DNA from: Rhodomicrobium sp. R_RK_3
Lineage (GTDB): Bacteria; Pseudomonadota; Alphaproteobacteria; Rhizobiales; Rhodomicrobiaceae
NCBI RefSeq assembly: GCF_002198715.1
Contig: NZ_MWLK01000034.1
Location: 39,182-103,181, forward strand
Length of the DNA: 64,000 bases
Reading direction: 5' to 3'
Shown: one piece after another, positions 52,253-61,920 of the stretch
Position numbering within the stretch: position 1 is the first letter of the stretch
How the letters are laid out: each line of letters opens with the position of its first letter
Notes under the pieces: generated by a model
What the model was told of the DNA's origin: nothing
What the model saw: the letters and a program-made list of their open reading frames with translations, nothing else
The model's database searches: none
Position numbers and translations under genes: made by a program

Positions 52253-53020
52253 ATGGAACCAGCGACCGGAAAAATCGTCCCCAATGAAACGCTGCTCTAT
52301 CTCGACGGCGTCAGCGTCAGCTTCGACGGCTTCAAGGCCCTCAACAATCTCAGCCTCTATGTGACGGCGGGCGAGATGCGCGCCATCATCGGCCCGAACG
52401 GCGCAGGGAAAACCACGATGATGGACGTCATCACCGGCAAGACCCGGCCCGATACCGGCGAAGTGCTGTTTCGCGGCGCCATCGACCTCACCCAGCGCGA
52501 CGAGGCCGACATCGCCCGCCTCGGCATCGGCCGCAAGTTCCAGAAGCCGACGGTGTTCGAGGGCCATACGGTGTTCGAGAATCTCGAGCTGGCGCTGAAA
52601 TCGCCGCGCGGCATCTTCGATACGCTGTTCGCCAAGCTCAAGGGCGAACAGGCCGCGCGCATCGCCGAAACACTGCAAATCATCGGCCTGGCCGCCGACC
52701 AGGGCCGCCCTGCCGGCGCGCTCTCGCACGGCCAGAAGCAATGGCTGGAAATCGGCATGCTGCTGATCCAGGAGCCGGATCTGCTGCTGGTGGACGAGCC
52801 CGTCGCCGGCATGACCGACGCCGAGACCGAGCGCACGGCAGAACTCTTGCGCCACATCGCCCAGACCCGCTCCGTCGTCGTCGTCGAGCACGACATGGAA
52901 TTCGTGCGGGCGCTCGGCGTGCGCGTGACGGTGCTGCACGAGGGGAGCGTGCTGTCGGAAGGCTCGCTCGACAAGGTGCAGAACGACCAGAAAGTCATCG
53001 AAGTCTATCTTGGAAGGTAG
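52253..53020 (+). CDS. urtD: Urea ABC transporter ATP-binding protein UrtD
   Basis: 255 residues from ATG 52253, 4 bp after urtC. LivG-type ATPase: Walker A GPNGAGKTTMMDVITGKTRP, signature ALSHGQKQWLEIGMLL (the LSHGQ variant typical of UrtD), Walker B LLLVDEPVAGMTD and VVEHDMEFVR. Pairs with UrtE to drive the transporter. Confidence 0.97.
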   Translation: MEPATGKIVPNETLLYLDGVSVSFDGFKALNNLSLYVTAGEMRAIIGPNGAGKTTMMDVITGKTRPDTGEVLFRGAIDLTQRDEADIARLGIGRKFQKPTVFEGHTVFENLELALKSPRGIFDTLFAKLKGEQAARIAETLQIIGLAADQGRPAGALSHGQKQWLEIGMLLIQEPDLLLVDEPVAGMTDAETERTAELLRHIAQTRSVVVVEHDMEFVRALGVRVTVLHEGSVLSEGSLDKVQNDQKVIEVYLGR

Positions 53021-53023
53021 GGC

Positions 53024-53719
53024 ATGCTAGAAGCGCGCGACGTCGAAGTGTTCTATGGCGCCAGCCAGGCGCTGCGCCGGGTGTCGCTGAAGGCCGAGAT
53101 CGGCCAGGTGACCTGCGTGCTCGGCCGCAACGGCGTCGGCAAGACGACCTTGATCCGCGCCATGGTCGGCCAGCAGCCGGTCAGGAGCGGGGCCATCCTC
53201 TATGACGGCCGCGACATTACCGGCCTGCCGGCCTATGAACGCGCCAGGAGCGGCATCGCCTTCGTGCCGCAGGGGCGGGAGATCTTTCCGCTGCTGACGG
53301 TGGAGGAAAACCTCAAATCCGGTTTTGCGGCGATCCCGCGCGCCGCCCGCAAAATCTCGGATGAGATCTTCGAGCTGTTCCCGGTCTTGAAGAACATGCT
53401 CGGCCGACGCGGCGGCGATCTCTCCGGCGGCCAGCAGCAGCAGCTCGCCATCGCCCGCGCGCTCATCATGCAGCCGCGCGTCCTCGTCCTCGACGAGCCG
53501 ACCGAAGGCATCCAGCCCTCGATCATCAAGGACATCGAGCGCGTGATCGCGCTGCTGCGGGATCGTGGTACGATGGCGATCGTGCTGGTCGAGCAATATT
53601 TCGACTTCGCCCGCCGCCTTGCCGACCGCTTCGCAGTGCTGGAGCGCGGGCAAGTTGTGCTTGCGGGAACCCGCGAAGATATGGTGGAAAGCGATGTCAG
53701 GCGGTATCTGACCGTCTGA
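53024..53719 (+). CDS. urtE: Urea ABC transporter ATP-binding protein UrtE
   Basis: 231 residues from ATG 53024, 3 bp after urtD with GGAAGG upstream. LivF-type ATPase: Walker A GRNGVGKTTLIRAMVGQQP, FVPQGREIFPLLTVEENL, signature DLSGGQQQQLAIARALI and Walker B VLVLDEPTEGIQPSI. Last gene of urtABCDE. The 208-bp spacer to ureD holds two repeat copies. Confidence 0.97.
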   Translation: MLEARDVEVFYGASQALRRVSLKAEIGQVTCVLGRNGVGKTTLIRAMVGQQPVRSGAILYDGRDITGLPAYERARSGIAFVPQGREIFPLLTVEENLKSGFAAIPRAARKISDEIFELFPVLKNMLGRRGGDLSGGQQQQLAIARALIMQPRVLVLDEPTEGIQPSIIKDIERVIALLRDRGTMAIVLVEQYFDFARRLADRFAVLERGQVVLAGTREDMVESDVRRYLTV

Positions 53720-53745
53720 GCGAATTCATTGGGTTGAAGACAAAG

Positions 53746-53870
53746 CCCCCTCACTTACCGGCGTGACGGCCGGAGCCCTTTCCCAGGGAAAGGGCAAGGA
53801 GGCACCTCTCGTTTTTTGCCCTCTCCCCTCGAGGGAGAGGGCGGACGCGAAGCGGCCGGGTGAGGGGGAG
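53746..53870. repeat. Two family 3 hairpin repeats between urtE and ureD
   Basis: CCCCCTCACTTACCGGCG...CCCTTTCCCAGGGAAAGGG at 53746-53798 and GCCCTCTCCCCTCGAGGGAGAGGGC...GGGTGAGGGGG at 53819-53870. The first hairpin lies just after urtE and could reduce readthrough into the urease genes, though the only T-run nearby is upstream of the second copy. Confidence 0.75.
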
Positions 53871-53927
53871 CCACAAGCCGGGGCCTATCCACGTAAGCGT
53901 CGACAAAAAGACGATCGGAGATAAGAT

Positions 53928-54773
53928 TTGACGGTGATCGTGCGGGACCGGGACTTGCAGCGCGTCGACGGTGCGGCGCGCATCGCCGTCAAGGGAGAGC
54001 TGCGCCGCGTGGCGATTACCGATCTCTATCAGCGCTCGCCCTGCAAGGTGCTGCTGCCGCGCATCGACGGCCAAGATCTGCGCGAGGCGGTCTTCCTCAA
54101 CACGACGGGCGGCATTGCGGGCGGCGACCGGCTGCGCTTCGAGGTCTCGGCCAGCGGCGACGCGACCTTCACGGCGACCACCCAGACCGCCGAGCGCGTC
54201 TACCGCGCCATCGACGCGGCCGGACGGGTCGAGACACGCATCGAGGCGCGCGATGCCGCGACGCTCGAATGGCTGCCGCAGGAAACCATTCTGTTCGACC
54301 GCGGACGGCTGCATCGCAGCACGGAAGTCCGCTTAAGCCATAGTGCCCGGCTGATCGCCATGGACTGGCTGCTGCTCGGCCGTAGCGCCTCGGGCGAGAC
54401 CGTGCGAAGCGGCGCGTTTCGCGACAATTGGCGCGTCTTTCGCGACGGTCGGCTGGTCTGGGCCGACGCCCTGCGCCTCGATGGCGACATTGCCGGACTC
54501 GCGTCGCGCGCAGCGCTGCTCGGCGGTCACACGGCCATCGCCACCATCCTTTACGGCGCCGCCGACGCGGCCGGCCAGCTCGACCGCGCCCGCGACCTGC
54601 TCGCGCGCCCCGGCTGCAAAGCCGGCGCAACCGTCGTCAACGGGCTGATGATCTGCCGCTTCGCGGCGAAGGCCGCCGCCGAGCTTCGGGCCGCGGTCAG
54701 TGATTTCTTGCGCGCCTTTCGTGACGGGCTGGACGGCTTCGCCGCGCCGCTGCCCCGCGTCTGGGCGTGCTGA
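53928..54773 (+). CDS. ureD: Urease accessory protein UreD
   Basis: 281 residues. UreD scaffolds the UreFG complex on apo-urease for nickel insertion. Family motifs: LYQRSPCKVLLPRIDGQDLR, FLNTTGGIAGGDRLRFEV, TATTQTAERVYRA and LEWLPQETILFDRGRLHR. The start is TTG 53928 with GGAG 7 nt upstream; no ATG is available before the conserved core. First gene of the urease unit, 208 bp after urtE on the same strand. Confidence 0.95.
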   Translation: MTVIVRDRDLQRVDGAARIAVKGELRRVAITDLYQRSPCKVLLPRIDGQDLREAVFLNTTGGIAGGDRLRFEVSASGDATFTATTQTAERVYRAIDAAGRVETRIEARDAATLEWLPQETILFDRGRLHRSTEVRLSHSARLIAMDWLLLGRSASGETVRSGAFRDNWRVFRDGRLVWADALRLDGDIAGLASRAALLGGHTAIATILYGAADAAGQLDRARDLLARPGCKAGATVVNGLMICRFAAKAAAELRAAVSDFLRAFRDGLDGFAAPLPRVWAC

Positions 54774-54791
54774 CATTGCGGGAGAGAGACC

Positions 54792-55094
54792 ATGAATCTG
54801 ACGCCACGGGAGAAGGACAAGCTGATGATCGCGGTCGCCGCGATGGTGGCGCGGGGGCGGCTCGCGCGCGGCGTCAAGCTGAACTACCCTGAAAGCGTCG
54901 CGCTGATCACCGACTTCGTCATGGAAGGCGCCCGCGACGGCCGCGCCGTCGCCGATCTGATGGCCGATGGGGCGAAGGTCGTCAGCCGCGATCAGGTCAT
55001 GGTCGGGATCGCCGAGATGATCCACGAAGTCCAGGTCGAAGCGACGTTCCCCGACGGGACGAAGCTTGTCACCGTGCATCATCCGATCCGCTAG
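54792..55094 (+). CDS. ureA: Urease subunit gamma
   Basis: 100 residues, the standard length. [20 protein letters not shown] at the start, [19 protein letters not shown], and [18 protein letters not shown] are nearly invariant. Structural subunit of the nickel enzyme. ATG with GGGAGAGAGA upstream, 18 bp after ureD. An inverted-repeat element and the DUF1272 gene separate it from ureB, an unusual arrangement. Confidence 0.98.
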   Translation: MNLTPREKDKLMIAVAAMVARGRLARGVKLNYPESVALITDFVMEGARDGRAVADLMADGAKVVSRDQVMVGIAEMIHEVQVEATFPDGTKLVTVHHPIR

Positions 55095-55122
55095 GAGGTC
55101 GAACTTGAGAACCAACCTTATT

Positions 55123-55230
55123 CGCAATCCCCGCGAAGGCGGGGATCCAGTACGCTGCCGCGGGTGAGGTTGGGCAGAGTGCCAATTTAGACTTTGTGAT
55201 TACTGGATTCCCGCCTTCGCGGGAATTTCG
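55123..55230. repeat. 108-bp inverted-repeat element inside the urease operon, copy 3 (family 1)
   Basis: Left end CGCAATCCCCGCGAAGGCGG, right end CCGCCTTCGCGGGAATTTCG. The interior, reverse-complemented, aligns with copy 4 at 60083 (TCACAAA, TCTGCC and CTGCGGC at matching positions), so the two are opposite orientations of one element. It lies between ureA and the DUF1272 gene. Confidence 0.93.
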
Positions 55231-55288
55231 ACAGAGAGAAATGGCGGACGGATGACAGGTAAATCCCAAACCGCTCTTGGAGACGCCG

Positions 55289-55540
55289 ATGCTTGAACTC
55301 CGTCCATCCTGCGAATGCTGCGACCGGGACCTGCCGCCATCCTCGCCGGATGCGCGCATCTGCACCTACGAATGCACCTTCTGCGCCGATTGCGTGGAGA
55401 CGCGGCTCGCCGGCGGCCTCTGTCCCAATTGCGGCGGCGAGTTGGTGCGCCGCCCCGTCCGCCCAGACGCGATGCTGCAAAAACATCCCGCCTCGACCCG
55501 GCGCGTTCTCAAACCCGAAGGCTGCGGAGCCCCCACATGA
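55289..55540 (+). CDS. DUF1272 zinc-ribbon protein inserted between ureA and ureB
   Basis: 83 residues from ATG 55289 (TTGGAG upstream). The DUF1272 family is short and cysteine-rich: [20 protein letters not shown], then [13 protein letters not shown] and [15 protein letters not shown], giving nine cysteines that probably bind two zinc ions. No function is known. Its TGA overlaps the ATG of ureB (ATGA), so ureB translation is likely coupled to it. Confidence 0.9.
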   Translation: MLELRPSCECCDRDLPPSSPDARICTYECTFCADCVETRLAGGLCPNCGGELVRRPVRPDAMLQKHPASTRRVLKPEGCGAPT

Positions 55541-55848
55541 TCCCAGGCGAAATTTTTACGGCCGATGGCGACATCGAGTTGAATGCCGGCCGTCCCTCGA
55601 TCACGCTGACCGTCGCCAATACCGGTGACCGTCCGGTGCAGGTCGGCAGCCATTATCATTTCTACGAAACCAACGGCGCGCTGAGCTTCGACCGCGAGGC
55701 CGCGCGCGGCATGCGCCTCGACATCGCGGCGGGGACGGCGGTGCGCTTCGAGCCCGGCCAGACGCGCGATATCCAACTGGTTCCCTATGCCGGGGCGCGC
55801 GAAATTTACGGCTTCAACCAACGGGTTATGGGCAGGCTTGACCCCTAA
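55537..55848 (+). CDS. ureB: Urease subunit beta
   Basis: 103 residues, standard length. [20 protein letters not shown], then [40 protein letters not shown] and [16 protein letters not shown] are the conserved stretches. Structural subunit; assembles with UreA and UreC. Start overlaps the DUF1272 stop. Confidence 0.98.
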   Translation: MIPGEIFTADGDIELNAGRPSITLTVANTGDRPVQVGSHYHFYETNGALSFDREAARGMRLDIAAGTAVRFEPGQTRDIQLVPYAGAREIYGFNQRVMGRLDP

Positions 55849-55890
55849 AGCGATCCGTGTTCATGTTCACCTCCCGTTCTGGAGGAGAAG

Positions 55891-56112
55891 ATGTATACGG
55901 GTTATTGGATTGTTAATAATCGAATCTACGGCCCCCGAACACAGGGCCAATATTGGATTGACAAGGGCTGGATTTATGGTCCGAAGAATTCCGGCAAATA
56001 CTGGATCGAAGCTGGCCGCATTCTCGGCCCGAAGCAGAATCAGGAATATTGGGTGGAGGACGGCTATATTTATGGTCCGTCCGCACAGCTTCCATTCATG
56101 TCGGGAGAATGA
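55891..56112 (+). CDS. Small protein of four 16-residue YWI..IYGP repeats (beta-flower-like)
   Basis: 73 residues from ATG 55891 with a strong GGAGGAGAAG site. Almost the whole protein is four exact-length repeats whose first residues are Tyr5, Tyr21, Tyr37 and Tyr53, each of the form YW(I/V)x4IxGPx5. The pattern (aromatic-hydrophobic, turn, I-x-G-P) suggests short beta-hairpins arranged with fourfold pseudo-symmetry and resembles what has been called a four-fold beta-flower; that assignment is from memory of the fold, not a search. AT-richer codon use than ureB. Unknown role, between ureB and ureC. Confidence 0.8.
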   Translation: MYTGYWIVNNRIYGPRTQGQYWIDKGWIYGPKNSGKYWIEAGRILGPKQNQEYWVEDGYIYGPSAQLPFMSGE

Positions 56113-56136
56113 TCTGACTTTGGCGGGCGGGCGCTG

Positions 56137-56523
56137 ATGTCCGCCCGCCTCTTCCCCACGCACCGGGTGATGTGGCTGCCGCTCGGCTATCCATGGCGCC
56201 CGGCATTGGCGCGCGTGACGCATTGTTGCCAGCGCATGGCGATGGCGCTGGAATTCACCTGCACCCAGCACGCCGACCCGATGGACTGCCCCGACACGGC
56301 GCTGATCTATCACGAGCCCTTCGACGAATACGGCATCCCGATCCGCGACGGCGGCACGGGCTATCTGCTGATCGACAACTGCCCCTGGTGCGGCACCCGC
56401 CTGCCCGCCTCGCAGCGCGACCGCTGGTTCGACGAACTGGAGGCCGCCGGCCTCGACGAGAGCGACGCCGATGCGCTCCCCGCCGCCTATCTCACCGCGG
56501 AATGGCGCAGCCGGCGAGCATAA
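56137..56523 (+). CDS. DUF6980-like cysteine-containing protein
   Basis: The frame gives 128 residues from ATG 56137; family resemblance begins only at HCCQRMAMALEFTCTQHADP, so a start at the GTG just before it or the later ATG is possible. DCPDTALIYHEPFDEYGIPI, RDGGTGYLLIDNCPWCGTRL and PASQRDRWFDELE are the recognisable parts. CC near the start, CTQH and CPWCG could bind zinc. Function unknown. Next to the LysE gene (10-bp gap). Confidence 0.75.
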   Translation: MSARLFPTHRVMWLPLGYPWRPALARVTHCCQRMAMALEFTCTQHADPMDCPDTALIYHEPFDEYGIPIRDGGTGYLLIDNCPWCGTRLPASQRDRWFDELEAAGLDESDADALPAAYLTAEWRSRRA

Positions 56524-56533
56524 GAGGAAAATC

Positions 56534-57166
56534 ATGGATTTTGCCGCCGTTCTGGCGTTCGCGCTCACCACCTTCGTCATCGACATCACCCCCGGACCGG
56601 CCGTGCTGAAGGTGACGGGCGACGCGATGGGCAATGGCTGGCGGCCCGCGCAATTGGGCATCATCGGCATCCTCGCCGCCAACGCCATCTATGTCATGGC
56701 GGCGGCGCTCGGGCTTGCCGGACTTTTCCTCGCCTTCCCCGCGCTGTTCGACGTGGTCAAATGGGCCGGCGTCGCTTATCTGGCCTGGATCGGCATCGGC
56801 GAAATCGTGAGCGCGTGGCGCGCCTCGGAGACGGAACTGCGCACCCGCCCGGCGGCGACGCCGACGCAGCTATTCCGGTCGAGCTTCGTCATGCAGATCG
56901 GCAATCCGAAAGCCCTGCTCTATTACTGCGCCATCCTGCCGGCCTTCGCCGCTCTGACCAGTGCTCCGGCCTTCTGGATCGTCGCGCTCGGCTTCACGGG
57001 CCTGTTCACGGAATATGCGGTGCTGTTCATCTACAGCCTGCTCGGCAGCCGCCTTGGCCGTTTCGCCACGCGCGCGTCGGTCAAGCGGGTCATCGACGCC
57101 CTGGCCGGCATGCTGCTGATCGGCGCGGCGGCGATGATCGCCCGCACCTCCCTCCAGAGCCGCTGA
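56534..57166 (+). CDS. LysE/RhtB family amino-acid exporter
   Basis: 210 residues from ATG 56534 (AGAGGAAA upstream). Six predicted helices and the LysE motif near the N-terminus (TFVIDITPGPAVLKVTGDAM), then KWAGVAYLAWIGIGE and SFVMQIGNPKALLYYCAILP, match the RhtB/LysE superfamily. Such proteins export amino acids or small amines by proton exchange. Substrate unknown. It is inserted between ureB and ureC. Confidence 0.92.
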   Translation: MDFAAVLAFALTTFVIDITPGPAVLKVTGDAMGNGWRPAQLGIIGILAANAIYVMAAALGLAGLFLAFPALFDVVKWAGVAYLAWIGIGEIVSAWRASETELRTRPAATPTQLFRSSFVMQIGNPKALLYYCAILPAFAALTSAPAFWIVALGFTGLFTEYAVLFIYSLLGSRLGRFATRASVKRVIDALAGMLLIGAAAMIARTSLQSR

Positions 57167-57262
57167 GGTCGCGCCATGCCGCCAGACATCGCCAGCGCGG
57201 CCTGCATCGGAGCTTACGGCCGGGATGACAATTGCGCGGGCGGCGGGCATAGAGTGAATGCC

Positions 57263-58027
57263 ATGAGAGCCCCGACCGAGCCCTATTCACCCCGCCCGCG
57301 CCGCGCCACGGACGCCAAGCCGGTCGCCGTCCGCAAAAACCTCGGCCTCTTGGGCGATGGCGATGAAATGTACCTCCTCGCCGATATCGAACGCAGCTTC
57401 GGCGTCAGGCTGACCGACGCCGATCTGCGCAACGTGCGCAGTCTCGGCGACCTGGACGATGCGATCTGGCGTCGGCTCGGCAGGATCTATGCCGGGAATA
57501 CGCGCTGCATGGCCGCCATGGCCTTCTATGCCCTGCGCCGCACGCTGAAGACCGGCAACCCCGATTTCCGCATTACCCCGGCAACCCCGCTCAAAGCCTT
57601 CGACATGCCGCCGAAGGTGCTGGCATCCGCCCTTGAAAAACGCGAGGGCCTGCAAATGCGCTTCGACATCGGTTGGCTGGCGTGGATCGGCTGGCTGGCG
57701 CAATTCGGCTGGATTATCCTGCTCTGGACGCTGATTTCCGGCCCCTTCGATTGGGCGCTGCCTTCGATCCTTGCCGTCATCCTCGGCATCGCGGCGATGG
57801 GCGTGGACCGAGGCGCTTATGCGCGCGGCGATCGAGTCGGCGATCTCGCGATGCGGCTATCGCGCCAGAATTTCGCGGCGTTCGCGGCGAAGGGCGGCCG
57901 GGTCGACCGGACCGGCGCCTGGACCGCCCTGCGCCAGCTCGCCGCCGATCTGCAAAAACTTCCCCCAGATGAAATCGGGCGCGACACATTGCTGATTGGC
58001 AAGCCGCGCTGGTTCTCGCGAGAATAA
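57263..58027 (+). CDS. Hypothetical membrane protein with an acyl-carrier-like N-terminal region
   Basis: 254 residues from ATG 57263; codons upstream in the same frame are unlikely to be translated. Residues 35-70 (YLLADIERSFGVRLTDADLR, VRSLGDLDDAIWRRL) look like helices of an acyl-carrier-protein domain, but no DSL phosphopantetheine serine is present. Two transmembrane helices follow at about residues 138-180 (WLAWIGWLAQFGWIILLWTL and WALPSILAVILGIAAMGV). The C-terminal part (AFAAKGGRVDRTGAWTALRQ) is soluble. Unknown function; precedes ureC by 69 bp. Confidence 0.7.
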   Translation: MRAPTEPYSPRPRRATDAKPVAVRKNLGLLGDGDEMYLLADIERSFGVRLTDADLRNVRSLGDLDDAIWRRLGRIYAGNTRCMAAMAFYALRRTLKTGNPDFRITPATPLKAFDMPPKVLASALEKREGLQMRFDIGWLAWIGWLAQFGWIILLWTLISGPFDWALPSILAVILGIAAMGVDRGAYARGDRVGDLAMRLSRQNFAAFAAKGGRVDRTGAWTALRQLAADLQKLPPDEIGRDTLLIGKPRWFSRE

Positions 58028-58096
58028 ATCCCTCCGATGCAAGCCTTTACTGCCAAGAGTCCCCGGACATCCCACCATAGCCGTTGAGGTTCTCCC

Positions 58097-59809
<1,713 letters not shown>

Positions 59810-59863
59810 TCGGACGCGAATGCTGGCAGATTGCGGTGCAGCAACAACAAAAAGGAGCCAGCC

Positions 59864-60076
59864 ATGCTGCACGGAGCCCGCAACGACATCCCGGCCAAGA
59901 TCCTCTCCATCAAGCGCGGCGGCGTGATGTGCCAGGTCGAGGTCAAGCTGGAGGGGACCGAGTATCACATGACCTCGGTGATGACGAATGACTCGCTGGA
60001 CGCTCTCGGCGTGAAGGAAGGCGACAAGGTGCATGTGGTGGCGAAGGCGGTGAACGTGCTGCTGATGCGGGAGTAA
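59864..60076 (+). CDS. Mop-domain (molbindin-like) protein in the urease operon
   Basis: 70 residues from ATG 59864 with AAGGAG 10 nt upstream. A single Mop/TOBE domain: ARNDIPAKILSIKRGGVMCQ, VEVKLEGTEYHMTSVMTNDS, and LGVKEGDKVHVVAKAVNVLL. Such free-standing molbindins bind molybdate or tungstate oxyanions at subunit interfaces. Nothing else in the operon involves molybdenum, so the placement between ureC and ureE is unexplained; oxyanion storage or a chance insertion are both possible. Confidence 0.88.
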   Translation: MLHGARNDIPAKILSIKRGGVMCQVEVKLEGTEYHMTSVMTNDSLDALGVKEGDKVHVVAKAVNVLLMRE

Positions 60077-60082
60077 CAATTC

Positions 60083-60191
60083 TCGAAATCCCCGCGAAAG
60101 CGGGGATCCAGTAGTCACAAACTCGAAATTCGCGGTCTGCCTGACCTGGCGTGCTGCGGCGTACTGGATCCCCGCTTTCGCGGGGATTTCG
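60083..60191. repeat. 109-bp inverted-repeat element inside the urease operon, copy 4 (family 1)
   Basis: The 30-bp ends (60083-60112 and 60162-60191) are perfect reverse complements, beginning CGAAATCCCCGCGAAAGC and ending GCTTTCGCGGGGATTTCG. Each end also contains its own CCCCGC-GAAA-GCGGGG hairpin. The 49-bp interior ends in CTGCGGCG, as in the other copies. It lies 6 bp after the molbindin stop codon. Confidence 0.96.
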
Positions 60192-60294
60192 GTAGCGAAT
60201 GAGATGCCTCAGCGAGCCCAAATCCGTCGAAGGGCGGCTTTGAAAAGCCGGAATTAACTTGATAAACGAAGCGTTGCGTAATCCGGAGCGAGTG

Positions 60295-60798
60295 ATGCGA
60301 GCGATTGACTATCTGCCGAAGGGCGAATGGCCGGACCAGACCGGCACCGACAGCCTGCTGCTGGATTTCGACGCCCGCCACCGCCGCCGCATCAGCCTGA
60401 CCACCGTCGCCGGCGCTGAAATCCTGCTCGACCTGCCGAAGGCCGTCGCGATGGCGGATGGCGGCGGCCTCCGGCTCGAAGACGGTAGCTGGCTACGCGT
60501 CAAGGCCGCGCCCGAGCCGCTGCTCGAAGTCACCGCCGCCGATGCCGCACGGCTCGCCCGCGTCGCATGGCATCTGGGCAATCGCCATCTGCCCGCCGAG
60601 ATCACCGGCGGCGCCATCCGCATCCGGCCGGACCACGTCATCGAGGCGATGCTTATGCAGCTCGGCGCGGCGGTGGCGCATATCGAAGCCCCCTTCCAGC
60701 CGGAAGGCGGCGCCTATGGCGGCCAAGGCCAGACGGCGAGCCATTCGCATGGCCACAGCCACGGCCATCATCATCACCACGGTGATCATGAGCATTGA
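60295..60798 (+). CDS. ureE: Urease accessory protein UreE (nickel chaperone)
   Basis: 167 residues from ATG 60295 (GGAG upstream; TTG 60259 is a weaker alternative). The N-terminal part has LLLDFDARHRRRISLTTVAG and ILLDLPKAVAMADGGGL, the C-terminal metal domain WHLGNRHLPAEI and DHVIEAMLMQLGAAVAHIEA. The last 20 residues include eleven histidines (HSHGHSHGHHHHHGDHEH), a nickel-binding tail. It delivers Ni2+ to UreG. Overlaps ureF by 11 bp. Confidence 0.96.
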   Translation: MRAIDYLPKGEWPDQTGTDSLLLDFDARHRRRISLTTVAGAEILLDLPKAVAMADGGGLRLEDGSWLRVKAAPEPLLEVTAADAARLARVAWHLGNRHLPAEITGGAIRIRPDHVIEAMLMQLGAAVAHIEAPFQPEGGAYGGQGQTASHSHGHSHGHHHHHGDHEH

Positions 60799-61483
60799 CG
60801 CCGTAAAACTGCTGCGGCTGCAAAGCTGGCTGTCGCCCGCCTTTCCGACCGGCGCCTTCAGCTATTCGCACGCGCTGGAATGGGCCGTCGAGGACGGCAC
60901 GGTCACGGACCGCGCCGCGCTGGTCGACTGGCTCGACGCCGATATCCGCCACGGCTCCGGACGCAGCGACGCCATCCTGCTCGCCTGCGCCCACCGCGCC
61001 CTCGCCTTGCCCGGCCTCGACGACTTCCTCGCCGTCGCCGAACTGGCCGGCGCCCTGCGCGCGACCTCCGAATTCGCGCTCGAAGCCGGCCAGCAGGGCA
61101 CCGCTTTCCTCTCCACCATCCGCAAAGCCTGGCCCGGCGCCGCGCTCGACGCCGCCGCGACCGCCCTCGCCGCCCGCCGGATCACGCCTGCCCTTCCCAT
61201 CGCGACGGCCATCGCCTGCGCCGCCCACGCCATCCCGCTGAGCCTCGCCCTGCCCGCCTATCTGCACGCTACGGCGGCCAATCTCGTCAACGCCGCCGTC
61301 CGGCTCGTGCCGCTCGGCCAGACCGACGGCCAGATCGCCATCGCCGCGCTGGAGCCCGCCATCATCGACACCGCGCGCGAGGCCGAAGCCGCGAGGCTCG
61401 ACGAGATCGGCTCGGCCGCCTTCACGATCGACATCGCCTCGATGCGGCATGAGACCCAATATACGAGGCTGTTCCGCTCATGA
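60788..61483 (+). CDS. ureF: Urease accessory protein UreF
   Basis: 231 residues from ATG 60788, an all-helical protein linking UreD and UreG in the activation complex. LLRLQSWLSPAFPTGAFSYS with HALEWAVEDG is the diagnostic N-terminus, followed by ATSEFALEAGQQGTAFL and, near the end, RLVPLGQTDGQIAIAALEP. Overlaps ureE at the 5' end and the DUF3995 gene at the 3' end (ATGA). Confidence 0.96.
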   Translation: MSIDAVKLLRLQSWLSPAFPTGAFSYSHALEWAVEDGTVTDRAALVDWLDADIRHGSGRSDAILLACAHRALALPGLDDFLAVAELAGALRATSEFALEAGQQGTAFLSTIRKAWPGAALDAAATALAARRITPALPIATAIACAAHAIPLSLALPAYLHATAANLVNAAVRLVPLGQTDGQIAIAALEPAIIDTAREAEAARLDEIGSAAFTIDIASMRHETQYTRLFRS

Positions 61484-61920
61484 GTTTCGTCGCCGCCACG
61501 CTGACCGTCATCCTCGCCGCCATCGCCGCGCTGCACGCCTATTGGGCGCTCGGCGGGCTCTGGCCCGGCCGCGACCAGACCGAGCTCGCCCGCACCGTCG
61601 TCGGCAATGTCGGCGTCACCCATATGCCACCCGCGAGCCTCACCGCGATCGTCGCGGCCTTGATCGCCGCTGTCGCCGCATGGCCGCTGCTGATCGCGCC
61701 GCTTTTGCGCCTCGTGTTGCCGCATGTCGTCATCGCCGCCGCGACCATCCTGATCGGCGCGGTGTTCATGCTGCGCGGCCTGCTCGGCTATAGCGAGGCC
61801 ATGCGCCGCCGCCACGCGGCCGAGCCTTTCGCCACCTATAACCGGCTCTATTATTCGCCGCTGTGCCTGGCTTTGGGCGGCGGTTTTCTCATCCTGGCAT
61901 CGAGTGGAGGCATGGCATGA
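61480..61920 (+). CDS. DUF3995 membrane protein between ureF and ureG
   Basis: 146 residues with four predicted helices: [60 protein letters not shown] and a C-terminal one. [14 protein letters not shown] and [20 protein letters not shown] match DUF3995, a family of unknown role. It is linked by ATGA overlaps at both ends (ureF stop and ureG start), so it is clearly translated as part of the urease operon; a nickel- or urea-related membrane role is possible but inferred. Confidence 0.87.
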   Translation: MSFVAATLTVILAAIAALHAYWALGGLWPGRDQTELARTVVGNVGVTHMPPASLTAIVAALIAAVAAWPLLIAPLLRLVLPHVVIAAATILIGAVFMLRGLLGYSEAMRRRHAAEPFATYNRLYYSPLCLALGGGFLILASSGGMA

